Assembly (NCBI GenBank): GCA_963575745.1 | Contig: CAUYUJ010016491.1 | Coordinates: 142,501 to 206,500 of the forward strand | Origin: Prorocentrum cordatum | Lineage: Eukaryota > Sar > Dinophyceae > Prorocentrales > Prorocentraceae | Reading direction: 5' to 3' | Length of the DNA stretch: 64,000 nt | Part shown: positions 29,755 to 39,139 of the stretch, piece after piece | Layout of the letters: each line of letters starts with the position of its first letter | Position numbering within the stretch: the first letter of the stretch is position 1 | Translations under genes and position numbers: made by a program | The notes under the pieces: model-generated | Database searches by the model: none | Told to the model about the DNA's origin: nothing | Seen by the model: the letters and a program-made list of their open reading frames with translations, nothing else

Positions 29755-30050
29755 CTCCCCGCCCGGCCCCGGCGAAAGCCAACCCCGGCGAAAGCCAACC
29801 CTGGCAAAAGCCAACCCGGCGAAAGCCAACCCTGGCAAAAGCCAACCCCGGCGAAAGCCAACCCCGGCGAAAGCCACCCCCCGGCGAAAGCCAACCCTGG
29901 CGAAAGCCACCCCCCGGCGAAAGCCATCCCCGGCCGGCGAAAGCCCCCCCTTGGCGAAAGCCAACCACGACGAAAGCCCCCCCCCGGCGAAACGAAGGCC
30001 GGCGAAACGAAGCCCGGCGAAAGCCAACCCGGGCGAAAGACATCCGTGCC
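29755..30050 (-). repeat. Minisatellite W, inverted block
   Basis: Units GCGAAAGCCAACCCCG and variants are the reverse complement of those at 27178-27580. The two blocks face each other across satellite X. Confidence 0.95.
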
Positions 30051-30245
30051 CATCTGTCGTGCTCGTCGTCGTCACCGCCGCCGCCGCCGCCGTCGTGGCC
30101 GTCGTCGTCGGTTTCCTCGTCGTCGCCCCCTCGCCGTCGCCGTTGGTTTCCTCCTCGCTGATTCTTCTCCCTCCTCCTCCTCCTCTCCTCCTCCCCCCCT
30201 GCGCGCGTGATTGCAAAAAATGTCGCGCCCCGCAGGCCCAGACCC
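30051..30245 (+). repeat. GTC/GCC and TCC simple sequence
   Basis: CGTCGTCGTC, GCCGCCGCC and CCTCCTCCTC runs. Confidence 0.85.
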
Positions 30246-30412
30246 CCGACGTCTTGATTTTTGTCATGACGTCGCCCCCCAGAGGTCTGGACCCCTTCCC
30301 CGGCACCGGTTTTTCGTCCTGCATCGTTTTTTGACGGTCCCGAGGCCCGGGAAGGGCCCCCAGATGGCGAAAATAGCGAAAAACCTTCCGTCGTGATTTT
30401 TTCACGACGCGA
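30246..30412. repeat. Family D foldback element
   Basis: Nearly identical to 34151-34316: GAGGTCTGGACCCCTTCCCC, TTTTTTGACGGTCCCGAGGC, and a terminal hairpin CGTCGTGA / TCACGACG around a T run. Confidence 0.85.
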
Positions 30413-30439
30413 GGGGGTCTGGGGGGTCAATTCATCAGC

Positions 30440-31330
30440 CCCAGGGGGAGGGCACCCATTTGTTGACCATGAACTGGCGTTACGCTGCGACCCTTCCCCT
30501 GGTCTCCGCGGCGTGCGCCGCGAGGAGTTCCGCTCCGCGCGCTCGCGCGGCGCCGGCTGCCTTGGCGGCTGCTGGCGCTGCTGCTGCGGAGGCTGCCGCT
30601 GCTGCTGCGGCTGCGGCGGCGGCTGCTGCAGCGCCTCTGGGAGAACTGCGTGGCTTTGAAGCGGCACCCGGTTTCTTAGGCCGGATCCGGCTCCAAAACC
30701 ACGCAGCTGTTGGAGCCGGGCCCGGCTTCGAAGCCACGCGCTTCCCTCAGGCCGCCGGCGCGCCTCCGGCTGCTCCTGCTGCTGCGGCCGCGGCTGCCGC
30801 AGCCGCCGCGGCGGCTGCTGCAGCTCGGCCGCGGCAGGCGCGCCGTGCTGCGGCGGCGGCGGCGGCGCCTCCTGCGGTGCCGGCCGCGGCCCGGCGGGCG
30901 GCTCGGGCGGCGGCGCCGCCTCGCTGGGCGGCCGCGAGGCCCGCAGGGGCCGCGCGCCGTGCCGCGCGGCCCGCCGCCGTCGGCGTGCGGCCCTCGGCGG
31001 CCGGGGCGGCCGCCCGCCGCGCGGCGGGTCGAGGCCGCTGCCCGCGGCGGCGCGGCCTCGGCCTCCGGCGCCGGCTCCGAGGGGCTGTCCACCGCCTGCG
31101 GCGGCTGCTCGGGGGCGGGCCGCGGCTCGGCCGCGGGCCCCGCGCGGCCCAGCGGGCCGTGCTCCGGGGGCCCCGCCTCGCGGTGCCGCGGCTCGCGGAA
31201 GCAGGCCGCCCCCTCTGCGGCGCCGCGAGGCCCGGGCGCCGCGCCGGCCGCCTCGCCGAGACCCGAGCGGGCGCTCGGCACTCGCCGTTCCCGACACGAG
31301 GAGCACGGAGGAGCATCGTGGGGGTCAGAC
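30440..31330. other. Extremely GC-rich Ala-coding region, orientation uncertain
   Basis: Open on both strands for hundreds of codons. The plus frame from 30460 is alanine-rich (AAAEAAAAAAAAAAAA, then GFEAAPGFLGRIRLQNHAA). One minus frame reads DPHDAPPCSSCRERRVPSAR, then SGLGEAAGAAPGPRGAAEGA and is more varied. GCTGCTGC and GCGGCGGC runs explain the openness. It may be a disordered-protein exon, but no domain, start or splice site supports either strand. Confidence 0.3.
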
Positions 31331-31489
31331 AGCTCTCCGCCCCCCCCTCTCGAGCTCGGCTCCCGGACCCCTCCCAGGGATGGTCCTGGCCAGCTCTCGA
31401 AGGGGATCCAGCCTTGGCCACGTCGAGGCAAGGAGGCCGAAACCAACCCACAGCAAAACAACCCAGGGACGGGGAACAGCGACCGTACT

Positions 31490-31664
31490 CCAGATTTCGT
31501 AATAAAGGGAGGGGGGTCTCATTTCGGGGGGGGTCTCTTCCAGGCTATCTTGGAGGGCCTGGGGGGGTCTGGGGACTATGTTTTGGAGGGTTCTCCCACG
31601 GGAGAGGTCTGAAATGGCTTGTCTTGGAGGGTCCAGACCCCCTCCCTTTTATTACGAAATCTGG
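31490..31664. mobile_element. Family Y MITE-like element with 30-bp terminal repeats
   Basis: CCAGATTTCGTAATAAAGGG and the following AGGGGGGTCT at the left match the reverse complement of the right end (AGACCCCCTCCC then TTTTATTACGAAATCTGG) with only a one-base slip. The 175-bp interior is G/T-rich (GGGGGGGTCT, TCTTGGAGGG). Single copy here, no clear target duplication. Confidence 0.8.
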
Positions 31665-31759
31665 AAAGGGCGTGCCCCGGCAGGGCGCCGCCGCGCTGGA
31701 CTCCCTTCCCCGGGCTCGACCCTCCATCCTGAGTCCTTCTCGCGGGTGGGCAGCGACAG

Positions 31760-31925
31760 GGGGGAGGGCTGGTATAGGGGAGGCAATATCGAATCGACCT
31801 GGAATCGGCGATGCATCGCCGATAGCTCAGCGATGCGCCGCCGATGCCGAATCCGCACCTTCCTGTGCGGAGTGAGGTTATCAGGCCCCTATCGGCGATC
31901 AACAGACGATTGGGGGACGATGCGC
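31760..31925 (+). repeat. Family AA with embedded E fragment
   Basis: GGCGATGCATCGCCGAT, GAATCCGCACCTTCCTGTGCGG and GGGGACGATGCG match, in order, 57795-58010 and partly 38072-38165. Confidence 0.55.
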
Positions 31926-32394
31926 CCTCCCCACATCTATCCCCATTCATCGTTGCCACTGATCCTTGACTGTCTTGGGGCCCAGTGAGGGCCCCTGGAT
32001 GCCGAAACTTGCCAAAAGGAGGTCGTTGCACATCATATTCAGGCACGCTTTTTTGTACGTTTCCCCCCTCCGCCGCCTTTCCAAGCACACCGCCGCCTTT
32101 TCAAACACCGCTGGGCCGAACATGCGTGCAAGTGGGCCCCAGGAGGTCGAAAATTGGCCCGAAGCGCCACGACGTGATCTTCTACTCGTCGAGCAGAGGT
32201 TGTGGGGCCCGATTCGTGGATTTCTGACGGGTGAACGACCTCGCGTCGTGGTTGCTACAACGAGCGGAGGGCTGGCCAGAAGGGGCAGAAGAACGGGGAG
32301 GATCAGCATCGTCGAACCTATCCCCGTCCCCGCTGGTCCACGGCATCCCAGCGTCACCAGCCCACTATCCCAGATGGGGACAGGCTTGACCTTT
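31926..32394. other. Diverged family D piece and unrecognised sequence
   Basis: TGACTGTCTTGGGGCCCAGTGAGGGCCCC near 31967 resembles the D core. The rest is unrecognised. Confidence 0.35.
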
Positions 32395-32640
32395 GTGGGC
32401 CCTGGAAACGGCAGGGCCGTTTTTTCACCGTTTCCCAAAAACAAGTCCCTTGAAAATGGAAACGGCAAAAAAACGGCGACCGGAAACGGCAAAAAAACGG
32501 CTCCAGGATTGGAACCGGAGCCGGAACCAGTCAAACAACGGCGACGGAACCGGTAACAAAAACGGCGTCGGAACCGGCGAAAAAACGGCAAAACGGAACC
32601 GGTAAAAAAACGGCCATGTCGTTTCCGGGGCACGGAGAAG
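32395..32640 (+). repeat. AAACGGC-rich short tandem repeat
   Basis: GGAAACGGC, AAAAAAACGGC and GGAACCGG words recur about every 15-20 bp. Confidence 0.85.
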
Positions 32641-33040
32641 AGCTCGTAGCACGGAGCCACGGGCTGCAAAACATCCCAACGCCGTGCAAAAAAAAACGTA
32701 ACTAATACGGGTGCTGGACGGACAGAATTTTGCCCCAGGATCTTTGGGGGAGAGTCCGAATCCTTCTGGGGCGAGCTAATATGCATCTCCACGCTCCCGC
32801 GCGCTGCGAGGAGGAAGCAACACCGTCGATCGAGCATAAAACAGAATGAGCTTGCCGACCCCGACTGGGAGCTGAAGGGCGCGCTGCTGGCAGCGCAGCG
32901 TAAACTCAGAATCAGAACGCACGGGTGAGCATCTTTGAATGACTTCTCGTCGTTGTGCTGGGGGCGCGGGTCGTAGTTGTCCACGAACGACGCAAAGAAA
33001 CTGGCCTTACACGAGTTGACACAGCGAGCTTGCGCAGTGT
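32641..33040. other. Unrecognised sequence
   Basis: No repeat match or convincing frame. Confidence 0.35.
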
Positions 33041-33305
33041 TTTACGCGGGCCGCGAGCGCGGCCCGCTGCATTGGGAACGGGTGCGCTTGCGCGCGACCT
33101 TCCGCGGGCAACTCACGCGCCAATGCCGGTGCTGACGACTCCATACCTCTGTCGTGGGAACCTCATCGGGAGCCTTTCCCCGGGACGAGCTCTCATTCCC
33201 CAGGGCCCGTTTTTCACTGTGCTCAGTCTTTGTTTTGGCAGCCTTGGGGCCTGGCGAGGGCCTCTCGAGGCCGACCACGGCGAAACGCCGCCGTTGTGAC
33301 CTCCT
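33041..33305 (+). repeat. Family O copy 3 followed by a diverged family D copy
   Basis: CGCTTGCGCGCGACCTTCCGCGGGCAACT (family O). From 33168, CCCGGGACGAGC..CCCGTTTTTCACTG and GGGGCCTGGCGAGGGCCTC (family D). Confidence 0.6.
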
Positions 33306-33331
33306 CACCGCGCTGGATATCTGGGTTTGTA

Positions 33332-33571
33332 GGGGCCTCGTAGATGGGGTCCAGGTATATGGGGTCGGAGGATCGCGCAGCATCGCCAATGCATCGCTGT
33401 TGCATCGGCGATGCATTGGCGATGCATCGGCAACGTCGGCGATGCATCGGCACCATCGGAGTGGAGAAAATCGGGCTCCGCATCGAGCCGCATCGCTAAT
33501 GCATCGGCGATGCGGCGCGATCCTCCGACCCGATCTACCCGGACCCCATCTGAGAGACCTCGAGAATGCCC
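33332..33571. repeat. Family E foldback copy
   Basis: GTAGATGGGGTCCAG and GGGGTCGGAGGATCGCG to CGCGATCCTCCGACC and GGACCCCATCTGAGAG, enclosing CGATGCATCGGC repeats. Confidence 0.85.
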
Positions 33572-33594
33572 TCTTAGAGGCGGATTTCGAAAGA

Positions 33595-33715
33595 CTATAA
33601 AACATGGTCAACACATGTTCAAACTGGTCAACAATTGTTGAATCATCGTCCCCAGACTATTCTTCTACTCTTTTTGAGCATTCCTCCTGCAGAGGAACAT
33701 GTGCCCGACTTATCG
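33595..33715 (-). repeat. Family C remnant
   Basis: Contains GTCCCCAGACTATT and TCCTGCAGAGGAACATGTGCCCGACTT, the inner and terminal words of family C in reverse, without the second terminus. Confidence 0.55.
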
Positions 33716-33734
33716 GGCCAGGCGAAAGGGCGGG

Positions 33735-33935
33735 ATTGTATACAAAGGGGGAGGGGTGAGAATCAGCTCACGTAGCTGATTCTCCCAGCGCCTCCCGGCG
33801 CCGGGGGGCGCCCATGCATCGAGGCATGGGCCCCGCGGCGGGGCCGAAGCCAGCTGCATGCATCAGATTTCGGTACCCCCCCCTTTCCCAATCCACCCCC
33901 TTTTCGTCCGGCCCGAACTCAAGCCTAGAGCTTGT
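33735..33935 (+). repeat. Family N copy
   Basis: Starts with the hairpin GAGAATCAGCT / AGCTGATTCTC, then CCTCCCGGCGCCGGGGGGCG, GGGGCCGAAGCCAGCTGCATGC and a poly-C followed by TTTCCCAATCC and CGTCCGGCCCGA. Other copies: 34990-35285 (inverted), 39140-39255, 41645-41840 and 27005-27150. Confidence 0.85.
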
Positions 33936-33947
33936 TTGGAGTCCCAA

Positions 33948-34145
33948 AAAAGTGCGGTGACGCACCGTGCGGTGACCTCGAAATCCCCCAAGACCCCACC
34001 GCACGGTCCGTCACCGCACGGCCTTGGGACCTCGGAGGCCCCCGTCGCCCGAGACGTCCTCGGAGAACGACCCGAGTCCCAAAACCGTGCGGTGACCCCG
34101 AATCCCCACTGGCTCACCGCACGGTGTGGTCACCGCACCGTCCCC
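33948..34145. repeat. Cluster of CACCGCACGG / CCGTGCGGTG words
   Basis: At least eight copies of the 10-mer in both orientations within 200 bp. A second cluster lies at 34975-35055 in the other arm. Confidence 0.8.
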
Positions 34146-34150
34146 AAACC

Positions 34151-34316
34151 CCCGACGTCGTGATTTCTTCATGACGTCGCCCCCCAGAGGTCTGGACCCC
34201 TTCCCCGGGACCGGTTTTTCGTCCTGCATCGTTTTTTGACGGTCCCGAGGCCCGGGAAGGGCCCCCAGAGGGCGAAAGTGGCGAAAAACCTTCCGTCGTG
34301 ATTTTTTCACGACGCA
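34151..34316. repeat. Family D foldback element in the spacer
   Basis: Nearly identical to 30246-30412. Flanked by hairpins CGTCGTGATTT..ATGACG and CGTCGTGATTTTTTCACGACG-type. Confidence 0.85.
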
Positions 34317-34484
34317 AGGGAGTCTGGGTCGGAGGGCCCCCGGGCTCGTGGAGAGCCGCCGGGACCCCTCGCCGGGAGGCCGGGCGGGCCCGCGCCCGCG
34401 GCGCCGCCTCCGCCGCGGGGGCCGCGCCGCTCGGCGCGCCCAGCGCGGCCGCCGGCGGGGTCTCCGCCTGGGAGGCCGGCCGCA
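34317..34484. other. GC-rich island before TCC tract
   Basis: Plus frame SWRAAGTPRREAGRARARGA is open, as is the opposite strand. No family. Confidence 0.3.
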
Positions 34485-34870
34485 TCCTCCTCCTCTCCTC
34501 CTTCTCCACCTCCTCCTCCTCCTCCTCCCTCTCCTCCTCCCCTCCTCCTCCTCCTCCTCCGCCTCCTCCTCCTCCTCCTCCTCCTCCGCCTATGCCTCCT
34601 CCGCTCTCCTCCGCCTCCGCCTCCTCCTCTGCCTCCTCGCCTCCGCCTCCTCCCCTCTTCCTCCTTCCTCCTCCTCCGATCCCTCCTCCGCCACCTCCTC
34701 CTCCCCCTCCTCCTCCACCTCCGCGTGCGTCCGCCTCCGCCGCCTCCTCCTCCTCATCCTCCCCTCCCCGCATCCTCCTCCGCCTCCTCCTCCTCCTCCT
34801 CTCTTCCTCCTCCTCCTCCTCCTCCGCCTCCTCCGCCTCCGCCGCCTCCTCCTCCTCCTCCTCCGCGTGC
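34485..34870 (+). repeat. (TCC)n / (GCC)n tract
   Basis: TCC with CCGCC and CCTCCGCC interruptions, about 385 bp, in the spacer of the inverted repeat. Confidence 0.95.
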
Positions 34871-34964
34871 GCGCCGCGCACGCGTCCGCCTCTCGAGCAG
34901 GGGAGCGACGACAGAGCCGATGGACTCCAGGCTTGAGTCGGGCATGCTCCTCTGCAGGGATTGG

Positions 34965-35695
34965 GGGATTCCCAAGGCCGTGCGGTGACGGACCGTGCGG
35001 TGGGGTCTTCGGGGATTTCGAGGTCACCGCACGGTGCGTCACCGCACCGTTTCGGGACTCCAAACAAGCTCTGGGCTTGAGTTCGGGCCGGGCGACAAGG
35101 GGGTGGATTGGGAAAGGGGGGGGTACCGAAATCTGATGCATGCAGCTGGCTTCGGCCCCGCCGCGGGGCCCATGCCTCGATGCATGGGCGCCCCCCGGCG
35201 CCGGGAGGCGCTGGGAGAATCAGCTACGTGAGCTGATTCTCACCCCCCCCCCTTTGCTATCCCCCCCGTTCGCCCGGCCCGAGAAGTCGGGCACGTTCCT
35301 CTGCAGGAGGACTGCTCAAGAATAGTAGAGACACAGTCTGGGGACGAGGATTCCACTACTGTGGACCAGTTTGGCCATGTGATGACTGTGTTATAGATTC
35401 CTTAAAAATCCGCCTCTAGGAGGACATTCCCGAGACCTCCCAGATGGGGTCGGAGTAGATGGGGTCTGAGGATCGCGCCACATCGCCGATGCATCGGCGG
35501 TGCATCGGCGGTGCATCGGCGATGCACCGGCGATGCATCGGCGATGCACCGGCGATGCATCGTCGACGTCGGCGGTGCATCGGCGACGTCGGCGCGAAGC
35601 AAATCGGGCTCCGCATCGAGTCGCATCGGCGATGCATCGGCGGTGCGGCGCGATCCTCCGACCCCGTCCACTCGGACCCCACCTGGGAGGCCTAG
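34965..35695 (-). repeat. Right arm of the 2.36-kb inverted repeat
   Basis: Reverse complement of 33332-34033. It contains the GTGCGGTGAC cluster, an inverted N copy (to about 35285), a C-family remnant (TCGGGCACGTTCCTCTGCAGG, 35286-35400) and a family E copy at its outer end. Confidence 0.9.
35431..35695. repeat. Family E foldback copy
   Basis: Longest clean array: GATGCATCGGCGGTGCATCG units between CTCCCAGATGGGGTCGGAGT and ACTCGGACCCCACCTGGGAG termini. Confidence 0.9.
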
Positions 35696-35864
35696 ATCTA
35701 CCCCAGGATTAATTTTCTCGTCGATTCTGAGAAAAATACGTGGGATGCCCATCGATCTACGAACATGGTTCGTATTTCTTCAATTTCGGCACAATATAAC
35801 CACTTGTGGGGTGCACCACTCCTGTAGCCGACCTCGTGAACTCGGGAGCGGCCCAGAGGGGGCC

Positions 35865-36033
35865 TTCCAAAGGGGGGGGTGCATATCATGACCGGCGGCA
35901 TGTACGCGGCCCAGCGGGGGGGGCCAGGGACGTAAGGAAACAAGAAGAGGCGCCATGAAACCTGGGGAAATATCATGGCCCCCGCCATGATATCCCCCCC
36001 CCCCCTTAGTCATCACCCCCCTCTTTGCCGCCC
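35865..36033 (+). repeat. Family B, copy 2 (empty site for family C)
   Basis: Same order as copy 1, with CCCCCTTAGTCATCACCCCC continuous where copy 1 is split by the family C element. Confidence 0.85.
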
Positions 36034-36273
36034 CCGATGAACGAATCTCCGCGGCTTTTCGCGGATGCCTCGACGGTGGCGTTGGTGCCGTCAGGACGGC
36101 TCGACGCTGCCTACGAGACGATGCGCCTGCCGGCCTGGGATCGCCTCGGAACGCCACCGGACGGCCATCCTGTTTCGGCCGAGGTCATGGAGACCCCGAG
36201 CGCCCTGGTGCCGCGCTTTGCTTCGGCGCCTCCCGTCGACGGCCAGGTCTGCGCCTCCTACGACGATGGCTAG
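36034..36273 (+). CDS. Coding-like fragment, unknown function
   Basis: The frame reads LFADASTVALVPSGRLDAAY, ETMRLPAWDRLGTPPDGHPV and SAEVMETPSALVPRFASAPP, stopping at TAG (36271-36273). Residue mix and third-position GC are protein-like. The frame's ATG at 36025 lies in family B, so the true start is unknown. No family recognised; it may be a terminal exon. Confidence 0.35.
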   Translation, partial: PMNESPRLFADASTVALVPSGRLDAAYETMRLPAWDRLGTPPDGHPVSAEVMETPSALVPRFASAPPVDGQVCASYDDG

Positions 36274-36430
36274 TGGGCCGCTGCCCCGCGGGCACGGGGC
36301 GGCTTTTCGCGGACGCCCCGCGCGGAGCGTCTCCGTGCCGCCGCGCATCCGCGGGATGGCGCCCCAGAAGCCAGACCCCGAGGGCGCGGGCACGGGAGTG
36401 TCCGCCGCTCGTGAGCTTCCGAAGGGGCCC

Positions 36431-36600
36431 TGGGACACACAAATAAATATACACACACACACAAATGACAGGATTCCCCTATAGTTTCAAATCTTTTTGG
36501 GGTTTTTGTCTTCCCCCCCCCCCACTTCCCAAATTCTCTTATATTTCCTAGGGAATTCGACGACTAACTGTGTCTGCGTGTTTTGTTCCCTTCTGAGCTT
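36431..36600 (+). repeat. Family P, copy 2
   Basis: GGGACACACAAATAAATA, poly-C before ACTTCCCAAATT, then TTCGACGACTAACTGTGTCTG. Confidence 0.75.
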
Positions 36601-36948
36601 CAGGGGGGTGGGGGCGACCAACGGTCGCTGAAAATCCTGGTGTCGCAACTTTTTCCGATCGGGCGTCTTCGCATAATTTGGGGCCCCAGGACCCCGGCAG
36701 ATCGATCCAGCTCCAAAAGTGTAATATCGACCGCAATAACTTGCGATGCCGATGTTTGCTCGCGCTGTCGGATCGCACCAGGAGCGACCAACCGTCGATG
36801 ATTCTCAGAACGTGCCTCAGCGCCGTTTTTTTCACTCACCGAAGGTAACTTACCCAGTGCGACGCAAGCGTTGTGCACGCGGGCCGACACAGGCTGCGCG
36901 CTATGGGCGGAGCCGAACGGGGCAAGCACACGCTTGGGCTAGCACTCG
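36601..36948. other. Unrecognised sequence with a short shared segment
   Basis: 36875-36942 (CACAGGCTGCGCGCTATGGG..CCGAACGGGGCAAG) resembles 24690-24760. The rest shows nothing. Confidence 0.4.
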
Positions 36949-37144
36949 GCGGCGAGCGAGGGGGGGAAGTGAGATGGAGAAGGCCTTCTCAGAAGGCGGC
37001 TGGACTTCTCAGAAGCCCTCGCTCCTTCTGAGAAGCTTTTCTTTCTCCGGGGGCAACTTAGAAAACCTCTCAGGAAGGCCAGGGGACTTCCGAGACTTCT
37101 GAGGAGGACCGCCCCTTCTCAATTTCCCCCCTAGCTCGCCGCTG
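36949..37144. repeat. Family R foldback element, copy 1
   Basis: CTCGGCGGCGAGCGAGGGGG at the left and TTTCCCCCCTAGCTCGCCGCTGA at the right are inverted. The interior is full of CTTCTGAGAAG palindromes. Copies at 37857-38022 (right end lost) and 56821-57029. Confidence 0.8.
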
Positions 37145-37146
37145 AC

Positions 37147-37370
37147 AGATGGGGTCCGAGTAGATGAGGTCGGAGGATCGCGCCGCTTCGGCGATGCATC
37201 GTCGATGCATCGTCGATGCATCGGCGACGCATCGGCGACGTCGGCGATGCATTGGCGCCGTCGGCGTGGAGAACATCGGGCTCCACATCGAGCCGCAGTG
37301 CTGATGCGTCGGCGCTGAGGCGCGATCCTCCGATCCCATCTACTCAGACCTCATCTGGGAGGCCTAGAAT
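37147..37370. repeat. Family E foldback copy
   Basis: AGATGGGGTCCGAGTAGATG to CATCTACTCAGACCTCATCT with GATGCATCG arrays inside. Confidence 0.88.
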
Positions 37371-37856
37371 GTCTAGGTTTATCGCCCACACCCTTCAGTT
37401 GGTGTCCGTTCCATGGGACCCTGCGTGGCCCCATGTGGGCCTGATTTGGACCAACTTCGGAAAACACGTGGCACCAGATTTGGACCAGACTCGTCCCTTC
37501 ACAAGAGTTACGAGAGGAACAAGGAGGGGAGAAGGAGCAGGAAGGGCGAGGAGGATCAGGAGCATGGGCCACCAAACGCAGGGAACGCTGCTATCAATGT
37601 CGCCACCCAAGGCTCCCCATGACCAGATCTCGAAAACATCGGTCAAGAAGGGGGAAATGGGCAAATCCACTCAAAATCTGTCCCCGGACCCCTTCAAGGG
37701 TCCATCTGGCGCAGTTTTTCACCCCAAATCTGTTATTTGATGGTCCCAAGGATCGAAAACGGCCCCTGGAGGCTGAAAAAGCAAAACGCCTTCCCGAATC
37801 CAGAACCTCGAACTACTTCCCCCCTTCCAGCCTGCTAGAACCTCAGACCCCCATTA
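37371..37856. other. Unrecognised sequence and a diverged family D piece
   Basis: 37665-37820 keeps GACCCCTTCAAGGGTCC and TTGATGGTCCCAAGG of family D. The rest is unrecognised. Confidence 0.35.
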
Positions 37857-38022
37857 CTCGGCGGCAAGCTCGCGGGGGAAACGAGAGGGGGCGGGCCTTC
37901 TCGGAGGCTCGGAAGGTCCCGGGCCTTCTGAGAAGTTTTCTACGCCTACCCCGAAGACGCAGAGCACTTCGCAGAAGGTCAGTGAGAAGCCGCGCAACCT
38001 TCTGAGAAGGGCTGCTCCCTCA
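37857..38022. repeat. Family R, copy 2
   Basis: TACTCGGCGGCAAGCTCGCGGG and CCTTCTGAGAAGG words; right terminus missing. Confidence 0.65.
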
Positions 38023-38071
38023 GACGCCTGGTGGCTTTTGGATCATAGCTCGGCTCTCCTACGGCTGTTCG

Positions 38072-38165
38072 GGGCGATCCTGGCACCCCCCCGAACGCTC
38101 TCGGCGAGGCGCAGCCGCTGGAACGCATCCCGAGGCGGAACAACCGCAGAGGATCGGCGAAGAAG
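38072..38165 (+). repeat. Family AA, copy 2 (partial)
   Basis: GAACGCTCTCGGCGAGGCGC and GCATCCCGAGGC match 57930-58000. Confidence 0.65.
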
Positions 38166-38290
38166 TCCGAAGACCTCCCCCCTTGCTCCGTCTCCCTCCA
38201 GGGCGCGTCGCCGAACCCGGGTCAGTGCACCCCTGGCTCTGCAGGACGCGCTCTGGCTGAACCCGCTTGCACTGCCCCCCTGGTCTCTGT

Positions 38291-38757
38291 TGAGCAGGGA
38301 CCGACCGTCCCGGCACTCCTAAAGTCCTGCCACGTGGAACCCTCACATGTCTTAAGAACAAGCGCGATGTTCTTAGAACATACACCCGATGTGTTAAAAC
38401 AAGACAGTCCCGGCCAGAGCTACTCGAAGAACCTTTCGTGTAGACCACGAGCGGTTCCTAGAACATTCTTGGGCGCCCGAATTATCCGGGGTAACTCGGG
38501 TCCGGGGTAACTCGGGTTTGGATTCCCGGAAAAGGAACCCGAGTTAGCCCTGACCCGAGTTATCCCTGATGATTCGGGGCTCTGGACGCCCGAATTATCC
38601 GGGGTAACTCGGGTCCGGGGTAACTCGGGTTTGGATTCCCGAGAAACGAACCCGAGTTATCCCTGACCCGAGTTACCCCTGATGATTCGGGGCTCTGACA
38701 TTCTGTGGTGGGGCTAATTCGGCGAGCCAGGACGCTCCGCCCCTGCTCGACTCTGGG
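38291..38757 (+). repeat. Family A, copy 3, interrupted by family L
   Basis: TGAGCAGGGACCGACCGTCC to 38469, then the insertion, then the tail ACATTCTGTGGTGGGGCTAA and CGAGCCAGGACGCTCCGC as in copy 2. Confidence 0.85.
38470..38697. mobile_element. Family L palindromic dimer, copy 2, with 7-bp target duplication
   Basis: A 228-bp insertion made of two direct units of about 114 bp, each a hairpin (GGGTAACTCGGGTCCGGGG..AACCCGAGTTA). It is bounded by ACATTCT at 38463-38469 and 38698-38704. The intact family A copy at 16991-17230 carries ACATTCT once, so this is an insertion with a 7-bp duplication. No coding capacity. Confidence 0.88.
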
Positions 38758-38861
38758 AGCCCCGACGCAGAACAAAGCTCCCCAGAGTGTCGGGTGAGAA
38801 GCCCCCGCCGCGCTCTGCGGAGGCCTGCCCCCTCTCATCGGCATCGGCCACGAGGGGGGTG

Positions 38862-39031
38862 CCCAAGAAGGGGGGGTGCAAACCATGACTGGCGGCAGGT
38901 GCGCGGCTCCGCGGGGGGCCCAAAAGGACGTGATGACAGGAGAAGAGGCGCCCTGAACTCTGGGGAAACACCATGGCCCCCGCCATGAGATCCCCCCCCC
39001 CTGGTCATCCCCCCCCCTCTTTTCCGCCCCC
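38862..39031 (+). repeat. Family B, copy 3
   Basis: GACTGGCGGCAGGTGCGCGG, GAAGAGGCGCC, CATGGCCCCCGCCATGAG and the CTTTTCCGCCCCCGAC tail. Confidence 0.8.
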
Positions 39032-39139
39032 GACCTGAGGAGGCCTGCCGCCTCCCACCTCTTCCCCACGAGAGCGCCGCCGCTTCACGCCACGCCCAGA
39101 CCACCAGAGGCCGCTCGGCGGCCCGGCGCCTCCCCGCGC

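Larger units (their letters stand above)
33332..34033 (+). repeat. Left arm of a 2.36-kb inverted repeat
   Basis: In reverse complement it matches 34965-35695 along its whole length, in order: family E, a C remnant, family N, then GTGCGGTGAC-rich sequence. The central spacer is 34034-34964. Divergence is moderate, with indels. Confidence 0.9.

Noticed and set aside
29735-31306. 523-codon minus-strand gene
   Set aside because: It joins the inverted W minisatellite, a D element and a GC-rich region that is open on both strands; no consistent coding signal along its length.
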